Shown here in pieces: positions 1 to 8,275 of a DNA stretch of 32,053 nt. The stretch covers positions 1 through 32,053 of the forward strand of contig QHPE01000169.1 of NCBI GenBank assembly GCA_003218945.1. Reading direction: 5' to 3'. Under the pieces are notes generated by a model. The model made no database searches. It saw only the letters and a list, made by a program, of their open reading frames with translations, and had not been told where the DNA came from. A program made the position numbers and the translations under genes. The first letter of the stretch is position 1. Each line of letters opens with the position of its first letter. The DNA comes from Verrucomicrobiota bacterium (GTDB taxonomy: Bacteria; Verrucomicrobiota; Verrucomicrobiia; Chthoniobacterales; UBA10450).

Positions 1-1
1 C

Positions 2-154
2 AAATATAACGCCCCACTGCGCCACTTCGCTTCCCGACTCCGCGCCGCTGGCAAACCAAAAATGAGCATCGTCTGCGCCATCATGCGCAAACTCATCCAC
101 ATCGCCTTCGGTGTGCTCAAACACCAAAAGCCTTTTAATCCCTCACTCGCATGA
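2..154 (+). mobile_element. IS110-family transposase, C-terminal fragment (gene continues upstream of window)
   Basis: Frame from nt 2 reads KYNAPLRHFASRLRAAGKPKMSIVCAIMRKLIHIAFGVLKHQKPFNPSLA*, resembling the C-terminus of IS110/IS116/IS902 transposases (MRKL.H.a.GVLK...pF.P). The ORF track misses it because it starts outside the window. Confidence 0.8.
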
Positions 155-202
155 CTACACAACTGACTTGCACTTCAAGATCGTATCTACAGCCGGTGCA
201 AA

Positions 203-490
203 TTACATGCCCTCCACCAGGATCATGTTCGTCCTGGCCGTGCGGTGGCGCATCTTGCGCGGCTCGCGGTAGTCCTCGCAGTTCAACCACTCTTTCGCGC
301 GCTGTGTTGATTCAAATTCCAGCACAACGATGCGCTTCGGTTGCCAATCGCCTTCGAGCACTTCGGTTTTACCGCCGCGCACGATGTATTTGCCGCCGTA
401 CTTTTCCACAGTTGCGCCCGCGAGCTTCTTGTATTCTTCGTAGCCGGCCGGATCGAGGATCTCGATTTCAACAATGATATAAGCGGGCAT
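203..490 (-). CDS. DUF1330 domain-containing protein
   Basis: MPAYIIVEIEILDPAGYEEYKKLAGATVEKYGGKYIVRGG... with LEF.s...A..W is typical of DUF1330. Confidence 0.88.
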   Translation of the reverse strand: MPAYIIVEIEILDPAGYEEYKKLAGATVEKYGGKYIVRGGKTEVLEGDWQPKRIVVLEFESTQRAKEWLNCEDYREPRKMRHRTARTNMILVEGM

Positions 491-565
491 GGCCTATCGG
501 ATCGTTAAACCGTTGAATCGTTAAACCGGTGATATTGCCCGCAGTCTGTGATTACTTGTCACAAT

Positions 566-1294
566 CTAGTGGCCGTTATGGCTCCGATCTTTTGCGGCGA
601 GCTCGGGAATTTTCCGTCGGCGGCGCAGTCGTAACCAGTTGTTCCACGTTTTGCGCAAGCTGTCGCGCGGAGTTTGGTATTGCTGATTCAATTCGTTGCT
701 TTTGACGATCTGGGCGAGAATTCCTCTCACCGAAACATCGTCCGTGTTGATGATCGTGTAGGCCGTCCCAACAGCAGCGGCGTGATGCGCATCGCTGGCG
801 GCAGTCATGGGCAGACCGCGGATCTGTGCGTATTTGAAAGCGTAGCGGTTGTAACGCCGCAGCGTGGTTGCGGCGTTAAAAACCTCGATCGCATCCACTG
901 GCAGCGTCTCCAGCGTGGCGAACCGGATTCCGGCGCGGAATAAATCGTACGGATGCGGAGGAATAGCGAGACCGCCACGCTCGTGGATGATATCGCAGAC
1001 TTCGCGCGCCGGCTTTCCTTTCAGGTAAGGCAATTCAGCGCCAATACACAGAAGATGTCCGTCGGCGGTGGTGACTTCGACTCCGGGCAGAACGAGAAAA
1101 TCGTTGACTGGCAAACCATCGAGCCGCATCAGGCCTTTCTCGAGGAGGTAATTGACCGCATCGCAAGTATTGTGATCCGTGATAGCGATGCCACTCAAAC
1201 CTTTGGCGCGCGCGGCTGCGATCAAATCTTCCGGGCTGGAAACGCCGTCACCGGAAAAGAACGAATGCGTGTGCAGATCGACATTAAGAGACAT
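566..1294 (-). CDS. PHP domain metal-dependent phosphoesterase
   Basis: N-terminal DLHTHSFFSGD, ITDHNT, and later SDAHH motifs. Confidence 0.88.
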   Translation of the reverse strand: MSLNVDLHTHSFFSGDGVSSPEDLIAAARAKGLSGIAITDHNTCDAVNYLLEKGLMRLDGLPVNDFLVLPGVEVTTADGHLLCIGAELPYLKGKPAREVCDIIHERGGLAIPPHPYDLFRAGIRFATLETLPVDAIEVFNAATTLRRYNRYAFKYAQIRGLPMTAASDAHHAAAVGTAYTIINTDDVSVRGILAQIVKSNELNQQYQTPRDSLRKTWNNWLRLRRRRKIPELAAKDRSHNGH

Positions 1295-1308
1295 GGCTGC
1301 GCCGATGT

Positions 1309-1391
1309 TAAATCGTTACGAGAGTTACAACGTTACAACGTTCGAAAAGAATCGTCCAAGTCGCACCATGTAGCTTTGTAACTGTTTTAAC
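1309..1391. repeat. Short GTTACAACGTTACAACGTT-type repeat with degenerate inverted arm (TTTGTAACTGTTTTAAC)
   Basis: Direct repeats of GTTACAAC, with GTAAC-type complements downstream; fills the 1295-1397 gap. Confidence 0.5.
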
Positions 1392-1397
1392 TCCGGT

Positions 1398-3275
1398 TCA
1401 AACCAGCTCTTCCACAAGAATACCTGCTTCGGCGTCGCTTTCCTTGTGAACACGATTGAACTGGTGGTCGTACAGGCGGCGATAGTATCCGGATTTGTCC
1501 AGCAATTCCGCGTGTGTCCCGATCTCCTTAATCCGGCCGGAATCCATCACGATAATTTGATCGGCGGACAGAACAGTGGAGAGCCGATGTGCGATGGCGA
1601 TTACCGTCCGGCCAGTCGCCAGTTCTGCGAGGGCCCTTTGAATTTGTTGTTCCGATTCGGAATCGAGCGATGAAGTGGCTTCATCCAGCAAAAGAATCGG
1701 CGCGTTCTTCAGAACAGCGCGCGCGATGGCAAGACGCTGCTGCTGGCCGCCGGAAAGAAGGCATCCTTTGTCGCCAATGACAGTTTGGTAGCCCTTTGGC
1801 TGGGCCATAATAAAGTCGTGCGCATAGGCCGCTCGCGCTGCTTCGCGAACTTCTTCCGGCGTCGCATCGAGCCGGCCGAATTGGATATTGCTGAAGATCG
1901 TATCGTGAAACAGGAAGGTCTCCTGAGTGACGAGCCCAATCTGTTCGCGCAACGATTTCTGCGTCACCGAGCGCAGATTTCGACCATCGATCTTTATACC
2001 TCCGGAAGTCGGATCATATAAGCGTAGGATCAGCGAGAGAATAGTGCTCTTTCCTGCGCCGCTGGCGCCGACAAGCGCGTAGCTCTTTCCTGGTTCGATT
2101 TGCAGGTTTAGACTACCGACTGCGTCGGCGACAGTATTGGCGTAACGGAACGTCACATTTTGAAAGTCGATGCGCCCGGTTGCGGAGGTCAGCTTCGTGG
2201 CATCCGGTGAATCTTGTACAGTTGGCTCGGTGTCGAGGAGAGCGAAAATCGCCGTTGTCGCGGTGATTGACTGCTGCATCACAATTTGAAGCTTACTGAG
2301 CGTCTTGATCGGATCGTAGAGAATGAAAATTCCTGAGATCAGTCCGAAAAATCGTCCCGCGCTCAGGTTTGCAGCGTAAACATAGAGCAACGCCAAGCCT
2401 ATCCCGAGGGCAGCGATGGTTTCGACCAGTGGGCCAGTAGCCTCCATCGACCGGATAATGCGCATCATCTGCGAGAATTGCATTTGATTGCTGCGCTTGA
2501 ATTCCTTTTCCTGGTGGGCTTCGCGCGCGAACGACTTGATCACCCGAATGCCAGCGAACGTCTCCTGCATCGTCACTACCATTTCGCCCATGCCTTCAAA
2601 CTGACCTCGGAGCGCTTTTCGCGCGCGACGCCCATAGATGCGAAGCGGCAGCAAACAGGTTGGAAAAAGAATCAATGTAATCAGCGTGAATTTCCAATCC
2701 ATCAGAAATAGAACGCTGATTGCGCCCACGATCAGTACCGGTTGCTTAAAAATATCGCTGCTGACGGCGGTCAAAGCCATTTGCACGACGCGGGTCTCGT
2801 TGGTAATGCGCGAGATTAAGAGGCCCGAACGCATCTTGTTAAAGAAGTCCATCGAAAGGCGTACCATCTTGTTGAAGAGCTGACCCCGAATATCGGTGAC
2901 CACCTTGTTGCTCACCCATTGCATGCAGTAGGTATTTCCGTACGAGCAAAGGCTGCGCACGGTCATGATCGCTGGAATGGCGAGGCAGATCAGAACGATC
3001 GAATTGATCTTTGGCCCTGTATCCAAGGCTCCTAAATTGGAGCGCAGAGCCGTTGGATTGGGAGCAGCCCCATGGAAAATCGTGCCTGTTACCCGGGAAA
3101 TGGCGAGCGGCAAAAGCGCACTGACTCCGCCGTACGCAAAGCCCAAAAGCAAACCCACGATAAAACGGACCTTGTACGGTTTAACGTAGCCGAGGAGCCG
3201 CCGGTAGGGACCGGAGGCTGCGCGTAACGTTTGCCAAAGGGACTGCTTTTTCTTAGCCGATTTAGCGCCGCTCAT
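1398..3275 (-). CDS. MsbA-like lipid/multidrug ABC exporter (TM domain fused to ATPase)
   Basis: Walker A GASGAGKST, signature LSGGQQQRLAIARA, Walker B ILLLDEATSSLD. Start set at MSGAKSAKKK (ATG at 3275), overlapping the upstream stop as ATGA; the 3443 start in the track is an over-extension. Confidence 0.9.
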   Translation of the reverse strand: MSGAKSAKKKQSLWQTLRAASGPYRRLLGYVKPYKVRFIVGLLLGFAYGGVSALLPLAISRVTGTIFHGAAPNPTALRSNLGALDTGPKINSIVLICLAIPAIMTVRSLCSYGNTYCMQWVSNKVVTDIRGQLFNKMVRLSMDFFNKMRSGLLISRITNETRVVQMALTAVSSDIFKQPVLIVGAISVLFLMDWKFTLITLILFPTCLLPLRIYGRRARKALRGQFEGMGEMVVTMQETFAGIRVIKSFAREAHQEKEFKRSNQMQFSQMMRIIRSMEATGPLVETIAALGIGLALLYVYAANLSAGRFFGLISGIFILYDPIKTLSKLQIVMQQSITATTAIFALLDTEPTVQDSPDATKLTSATGRIDFQNVTFRYANTVADAVGSLNLQIEPGKSYALVGASGAGKSTILSLILRLYDPTSGGIKIDGRNLRSVTQKSLREQIGLVTQETFLFHDTIFSNIQFGRLDATPEEVREAARAAYAHDFIMAQPKGYQTVIGDKGCLLSGGQQQRLAIARAVLKNAPILLLDEATSSLDSESEQQIQRALAELATGRTVIAIAHRLSTVLSADQIIVMDSGRIKEIGTHAELLDKSGYYRRLYDHQFNRVHKESDAEAGILVEELV

Positions 3276-4291
3276 GAAATGTGCGCCGCCGCGCGATGCG
3301 ACAGCAGGGAATCCATAGCACTGATCACCGATCCCGTCGAGATTTCGCTCATCGCAAAGCGTGGCCGAAGCGGCACGAAATCGGTCATCGGTACGCCTGA
3401 TTTGCCTTGCAAAATTAGGGCGGGACTTTCCCTGGGCCGCCAATGAAACGGGTTTGTTGGCCCGAACAGGATCACCTGCGGCGTATGCGTAGCGGCCGCG
3501 AGATGCATTGGAGCCGAATCGACTGTCACCAGGAGTTCCGCCCGCGCAATCAACGCTGCCAAGGTCAGCAAATCCGTTTTTGCGGAGAGGTCGATTGTCT
3601 GTTTCCGCGTAAGCTTTGTAATCGCTGCGACGTGCGCTTGCTCGTCGGCGGATGGGCCGCTGGTCAAGACAAGATCGAAGTCCTTGTTTTTGAAGCCGTC
3701 AACGACTTCGGCCCAGCGCTCGGGTTCCCAGAGCTTTTCGCGGCGAGCCGAGCCGGGATGCAAAATCAGGTAGGGTCGCGTGATTTTCGAATCGCGACGA
3801 AGCGCATCGGCATTTTCGTGTGCGGCTTGTGGCAGGTTTAATTCCGGACTGGTTGGAGCAGCGTGGACGCCGAGCGGCTCCAACAATGCCAGATCATAAT
3901 CAATGGTGTGCCTGTCTCGCACGCGAACGCCGACAAGCTCGGTGTAAAGACGAGCGCATGTCTTCGATTGGTCACGGACGCGATAGGAAGCGATGCGTCT
4001 CCGCGCACCGGATAGAAGCGTCAGAAAAGCCGAGCGATCATTTCGGGTGAAATCAACGCAGTAATCGAATTTCTTGCAGGCGATAGAAGAAAACACACCC
4101 AGATCGCGCAAATTGCGTCGTGCGATCAAAATTCGATCGACATTCGAGATCGCCGGCAGCAGCTGAGCGCATTCGTTTGACACTACAAGCGTGAGGTGAG
4201 CATCTGGAAAACTCTGGCTCAAAGCAGCAATCGCAGGCGTCGTCAAAATCAGATCGCCGATTCGCTTGAGTTGCAGAAGAAGAATTTTCAC
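3272..4291 (-). CDS. Glycosyltransferase family 9 (ADP-heptose:LPS heptosyltransferase-like)
   Basis: KILLLQLKRIGDLILTTPAIAAL..., LHPGSARREKLWEPERWAEV, VTVDSAPMHLAAA, LFGPTNPFHWRP. Likely GTG start at 4291; the track start at 4330 (TTG) lies inside a repeat. Confidence 0.9.
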   Translation of the reverse strand: MKILLLQLKRIGDLILTTPAIAALSQSFPDAHLTLVVSNECAQLLPAISNVDRILIARRNLRDLGVFSSIACKKFDYCVDFTRNDRSAFLTLLSGARRRIASYRVRDQSKTCARLYTELVGVRVRDRHTIDYDLALLEPLGVHAAPTSPELNLPQAAHENADALRRDSKITRPYLILHPGSARREKLWEPERWAEVVDGFKNKDFDLVLTSGPSADEQAHVAAITKLTRKQTIDLSAKTDLLTLAALIARAELLVTVDSAPMHLAAATHTPQVILFGPTNPFHWRPRESPALILQGKSGVPMTDFVPLRPRFAMSEISTGSVISAMDSLLSHRAAAHIS

Positions 4292-4297
4292 TGAGCC

Positions 4298-4363
4298 TAC
4301 TGTAGCGGCGCTCTGTGAGCGCCGAAACAAGGGAATCGGCGGTCACAGACCACCGGTACAGTA
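4298..4363. repeat. Short palindromic element with 27-bp imperfect inverted ends
   Basis: Left TACTGTAGCGGCGCTCTGTGAGCGCCG; reverse complement of right TACTGTACCGGTGGTCTGTGACCGCCG (23/27 identical), spacer AAACAAGGGAAT. Confidence 0.85.
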
Positions 4364-4365
4364 AA

Positions 4366-5622
4366 CTATCGCGCCATGCGCATTGCAGTTTCATAGGCTT
4401 CGAGCAATCGCGTTCGAAAATGGTCCCAGGTGAAGTTCTCGACTACGCGACGTCGCGCTGCGCTGCTCATTCGCTCCACAATTTCCGGATGCCGATACAA
4501 ATGCTCCAGCGCAGTCGCAACTGCGTCCACATCTCCCGGTTTCACGATGATTCCCTCAATTCCGTTACGAACCACATCACCCGCTTCACGCGTGGTGATC
4601 TGCGGCAATCCGCACGCCGCCGCTTCATACGTGACTTTCGCGCTGCCTTCCCATTGCGAGGGGAAAATGTGGAGCGTTCCCTGGTTGAGATAATTCTCCG
4701 GGTCACGCACAAAGCCGACGACGCGAATGTTATCACGCCAGAACTGGTTTAGAAATGGTTTCGCTTCGTCATGCACAAACCCAATTAACCACAATTCGGC
4801 ATCGGGCAGATTGAGGCGGTGCCATGCTTCGAGAACATGTTGAATTCCTTTTCGTTTGATCAATGCACCGGCGAACACGGCACGAAATTTTGCCGGACGC
4901 GCGACCGGCTTGAAGCGGTCCACGTCCACTCCGCGCGGCAGATAGAACAGCTTTTCCTCTGGAAATCCGCGGACACGAAACGTCTTCGCCGCCTTTTCGG
5001 ATAACACCAGTAAAAGATCAGCAAGTTCATATTCTCGAATGAAACGCTTCCGCTGGAGCAATAGTCGGTTCTTCCACTTTTCAAAGGTCGACGCATGCTC
5101 TGGTGGCGCAGGCATTTTCGGCCGGATCACCTTCTCTTTGCCACCGTCGCGGTGCCAGGTCGGGATCTCAACGATTGACGGAATGCGATGTTGTTTTGCA
5201 ACTTTCAATGACCGCAAGCAATCGCCTGACCAGCTATGAAACAGATCGTAACGTCCAGTCGCCAGATGCCGGGAAACGATCCAATCGAGATATTTCTTCT
5301 TGGCACCGTAATAGTAAGGGCGATCAAGAAATGAGATCAGGCGAACTGGATGCCAGCGCAGAGAATGGATGAATGAACCGGGAATCTCCTGCTGCCGGTT
5401 ATCGTATGCGATTGCTTTGCCGAGGAATCCTCCGCGATAGGATGCGCGCAACGTTTCAAATGCATCTGTATCAAGCCCGGAACCGCCGATTCGGGCGAAG
5501 ATCGAGTACAACAAACGCCGCGGTAAGGTACGTGCCACAGGCGGGGGGCGAACTACTGGAGCGGGAGCATTTAGGGTTTCACCCAGCATTGGCTTACAAG
5601 TATTCTGGCGAACATTAACCAA
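4366..5622 (-). CDS. Glycosyltransferase family 4
   Basis: FAGALIKRKGIQHVLEAWHRL, LHIFPSQWEGSAKVTYEAAACGLPQITT, typical GT4 C-terminal motifs. Confidence 0.88.
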   Translation of the reverse strand: MVNVRQNTCKPMLGETLNAPAPVVRPPPVARTLPRRLLYSIFARIGGSGLDTDAFETLRASYRGGFLGKAIAYDNRQQEIPGSFIHSLRWHPVRLISFLDRPYYYGAKKKYLDWIVSRHLATGRYDLFHSWSGDCLRSLKVAKQHRIPSIVEIPTWHRDGGKEKVIRPKMPAPPEHASTFEKWKNRLLLQRKRFIREYELADLLLVLSEKAAKTFRVRGFPEEKLFYLPRGVDVDRFKPVARPAKFRAVFAGALIKRKGIQHVLEAWHRLNLPDAELWLIGFVHDEAKPFLNQFWRDNIRVVGFVRDPENYLNQGTLHIFPSQWEGSAKVTYEAAACGLPQITTREAGDVVRNGIEGIIVKPGDVDAVATALEHLYRHPEIVERMSSAARRRVVENFTWDHFRTRLLEAYETAMRMAR

Positions 5623-5630
5623 GTAAAGTT

Positions 5631-5759
5631 GTCATTCCGAGCGAGGCCAAGGCTTCAACGCAGTCCCGAAAGCTTTCGGGGCGATGCCAAGCTTTCAATC
5701 CTCTGACATGACCTGAAAAGTGAGTGCGAGAGCATTCCTCAGACGTCGCTCGGGATGAC
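5631..5759. repeat. GTCATTCCGAGCGA-ended palindromic intergenic repeat
   Basis: GTCATTCCGAGCGA at 5631-5644 pairs with TCGCTCGGGATGAC at 5746-5759 (13/14 identical after reverse complement). Internal perfect 16-bp palindrome CCCGAAAGCTTTCGGG at 5665-5680. Confidence 0.8.
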
Positions 5760-6876
5760 GAACAAACTGAGCATTGTTTTGGTTCGCCGCGGGTATTCCC
5801 CGACCGGCGGAGCAGAAGCCTACTTAAGACGACTTGCGGATGGGATCATAAAAGCGGGCCACGACCTTCAACTTATTGGTACCGAGGACTGGCCTCAGGA
5901 CCAATGGTCATTTGGATCAAAAAAACGCCTGAGCGCGAAATCCGCAATTGGGTTTGCCGATGAATTGGAACAAATTCAGCCACAGCTTCGCTGCGATGTT
6001 TTGTTTAGTTTCGAGCGTGTGTGGCGCTGCGACGTTTACCGGGCTGGCGATGGAGTACATCAAGCCTGGCTGGCGCGCAGGAGAAAATTTGAAATCCCGT
6101 TAAAACAATTTGTCCGCGCGGTCAGCCGAAAGCACCGCGATTTGTTGCGCTTGGAGGAATCACTTCTTGCTGCGCGCAAGGCCGGGCGCGTGATTGTGGC
6201 CTCACAAATGGTCAGAAATGAAATCACCGAAGTTTACGGCTACCCCACGGACAAGATTGACCTCGTGCGTAATGGCGTTCCACTTGATCGATTTCGATTC
6301 GATCCCGAGCTTCGCGAGAAATCGCGCGCGCAGTTAAACCTTAAGCAGGATCAAATTGCGCTGTTGTTTGCAGGGTCAGGGTGGGAGCGCAAAGGCCTGC
6401 TGTTCGCAATCGAAGCCATGGCGCTCTGCCAGGACCGCAAGTTGCGGCTGCTCGTTGCAGGTCGAGGAAATGCGAGGCCGTACAAAACAACGCCCCTTTG
6501 TTTTTGGCGCGAGAAACCAGTGCAATTTCTTGGCGAAGTTGCAGACCTTGTGCCGATTTACGCGGCTGCGGACATCTTCATTTTACCCACGATTTATGAT
6601 CCATTCTCGAATGCCTGCCTGGAAGCACTGGCCTGCGGGTTACCGGTGATCACAACTCGTTCCAACGGATTTAGCGAAATCATCGAGGGCGGGGTTCACG
6701 GCTCAATTGTGGCGGATGCCGGAAGTCTTATTGATTTGCGTGACGCCATTCGCTTCTGGTCCGATCCCTCGCGGCGCCGGGTGGCGCGCACGACGAATAT
6801 CGACCGTGCATCGCAGTTCGATATTTCAAAAAACGTGGCGCAAACGCTGGACATTTTGATGCGCGCATCTGGGTAG
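5755..6876 (+). CDS. Glycosyltransferase family 4 (WaaG-like)
   Basis: MTNKLSIVLVRRGYSPTGGAEAYLRRLADG..., LFAGSGWERKGLLFAIEAM, FILPTIYDPFSNACLEALACGLPVITT. Confidence 0.9.
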   Translation: MTNKLSIVLVRRGYSPTGGAEAYLRRLADGIIKAGHDLQLIGTEDWPQDQWSFGSKKRLSAKSAIGFADELEQIQPQLRCDVLFSFERVWRCDVYRAGDGVHQAWLARRRKFEIPLKQFVRAVSRKHRDLLRLEESLLAARKAGRVIVASQMVRNEITEVYGYPTDKIDLVRNGVPLDRFRFDPELREKSRAQLNLKQDQIALLFAGSGWERKGLLFAIEAMALCQDRKLRLLVAGRGNARPYKTTPLCFWREKPVQFLGEVADLVPIYAAADIFILPTIYDPFSNACLEALACGLPVITTRSNGFSEIIEGGVHGSIVADAGSLIDLRDAIRFWSDPSRRRVARTTNIDRASQFDISKNVAQTLDILMRASG

Positions 6877-7020
6877 CGCACGCGTCTCGCGTGTTGGTTT
6901 TGGCGTCGCGCCGAAACAGACTTTCCTTTGACGATTTCGCGCTGGATGCTGGCGAATTACAATGAAAGTACGCGATCGCGAGGACGCCCTCGCCAGGCAC
7001 GCGTGACGCTTGCGCTACCC
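6871..7020. repeat. REP/MITE-like element with GGGTAGCGC inverted ends, spanning a convergent gene junction
   Basis: GGGTAGCGCACGCGTCTCGCGTG at 6871-6893; reverse complement of 6998-7020 is GGGTAGCGCAAGCGTCACGCGTG (21/23 identical). Confidence 0.88.
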
Positions 7021-7362
7021 AGCTAGGGCCGCATCCGCATCGGGGAAGATCTGAAAAACTTGATCGAGCCGAGAGATTTCGAAGATGGACCGCACGGTTT
7101 CCTGTAAACCCGCCAGCATGAATTTGCCTCCGTAGCCTTCCACTTTTTGCATCGCTTCGATCAATGCAGCCAGCCCAGCGCTGTCGATGTAACTTACGTC
7201 CGAAAGATCGACGACCATACGCTCCGGCTTTTTATTAATCATCTCGTTGAGCGACGCGGTGACTGAAGGGGAGACGTGCAGGTCGATTTCGCCCTTCAGC
7301 GGCAGAACATTAGAGCGGCTTTGGCGCGGGCTCGTACTTGATGAAGCGGGGTCTTTCGTCAT
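7015..7362 (-). CDS. STAS-domain anti-sigma factor antagonist
   Basis: LKGEIDLHVSPSVTASLNEMINKKPERMVVDLSDVSYIDSAGLAALIEAMQ. Confidence 0.92.
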   Translation of the reverse strand: MTKDPASSSTSPRQSRSNVLPLKGEIDLHVSPSVTASLNEMINKKPERMVVDLSDVSYIDSAGLAALIEAMQKVEGYGGKFMLAGLQETVRSIFEISRLDQVFQIFPDADAALAG

Positions 7363-7385
7363 TTCATCGTGGATTCGTTAATGGA

Positions 7386-8078
7386 TCACCATCCGAGCGT
7401 GTCCACAATACTTTCCACGTCCGAGAGATCATCAATTAGAAAATCGGGTTGATGCTTTGCAAGCTCGTCGCGGCTCGATCTGCCGGTGGCGACCGCGATC
7501 GTTCGCGCGCCAAGCGCTTTTCCACAGGCGATGTCGCGCGGCGTGTCGCCGATAATGTCGATCTCATACGAGGCGAACTCGCGGCCGTGTTTTTCTTTTG
7601 CCCGGGCGCGAGCGAATCGGCCAAGCTCGTTGCGGTCGCGGTGATCGTCAGCAAACGCGCCAAATTCAAAAAAATGCCAGACCCCATAATGCTCCAGTTT
7701 CAAGCGCGCGCCGCGCGAGACATTTCCCGTGAGCAGGGCGAGCACTACATGCGGCCGCGACTTGAGCCGTTCAAGCAACTCGAGCACGCCGGGAAGTAGT
7801 TTGCCCTTCCGGCGCGGCAGTTCCAGCGACAGGAAATGCACGTAGCTGTCCAGGAACGCGCTGACGTTTTCGTGAGTCACGGGAATTTTGTGCTTTTTCA
7901 AAATGCTCAGAACGATTCCCGAATCGGTCATGCCCGCGATTTCAATGTCGTGCAGATCATCATCGATCCCGAAGCGCTCTTTGAAAGCCAACTTGAGCGC
8001 CTGCACACCCGCTCCGCCCGAATGAATCAACGTGCCGTCAATGTCGAAAAGGAGAAGCCGTTTTTGCGTCTTTGTCAT
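7386..8078 (-). CDS. HAD-superfamily hydrolase (phosphoglycolate-phosphatase-like)
   Basis: LLFDIDGTLIHSGGAG, LLTGN, IIGDTPRDIACGKALGARTIAVATG. Start at MTKTQKRLLLF (8078); the upstream extension in the track translates a repeat. Confidence 0.9.
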   Translation of the reverse strand: MTKTQKRLLLFDIDGTLIHSGGAGVQALKLAFKERFGIDDDLHDIEIAGMTDSGIVLSILKKHKIPVTHENVSAFLDSYVHFLSLELPRRKGKLLPGVLELLERLKSRPHVVLALLTGNVSRGARLKLEHYGVWHFFEFGAFADDHRDRNELGRFARARAKEKHGREFASYEIDIIGDTPRDIACGKALGARTIAVATGRSSRDELAKHQPDFLIDDLSDVESIVDTLGW

Positions 8079-8084
8079 ACGAAA

Positions 8085-8218
8085 AATGACGAAATCCGAA
8101 TGACGAATGACGAAGGAATGACGAAGGTCAAATGACGAAATTTTTCGCTGGCAGATGCGCAGCATTTCAGGTTTGTCATTCTGTTTGTTTCGGCATTCGT
8201 CATTCGTGCTTCGTCATT
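8085..8218. repeat. AATGACGAA-type imperfect hairpin repeat, copy 1
   Basis: Left arm AATGACGAAATCCGAATGACGAATGACGAA; reverse complement of right arm AATGACGAAGCACGAATGACGAATGCCGAA. Confidence 0.85.
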
Positions 8219-8275
8219 AGCCTTTGAGAGGTCTCGACTTCACCGTATTCCGGTGGGTGCAACAGCTCAAAGGCT
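8219..8275. repeat. Inverted repeat AGCCTTTGAG...CTCAAAGGCT overlapping the 3' end of the FHA gene; possible terminator-like structure
   Basis: Perfect 10-bp arms at 8219-8228 and 8266-8275, with internal CACCG/CGGTG arms. No clear U-tract. Confidence 0.5.

Noticed and set aside
151-477. 108-aa ORF (+) after the transposase
   Set aside because: Antisense to the well-supported DUF1330 gene; low-complexity Cys/Ser/Arg composition.
8079-8165. N-terminal extension of the HAD ORF (MLRICQRKISSFDLRHSFVIRHSDFVIFR)
   Set aside because: It is translation of the AATGACGAA repeat; the lepB-side repeat gives the same peptide (RHYFVIRPSDFVIF) in ORF 10517-10789.
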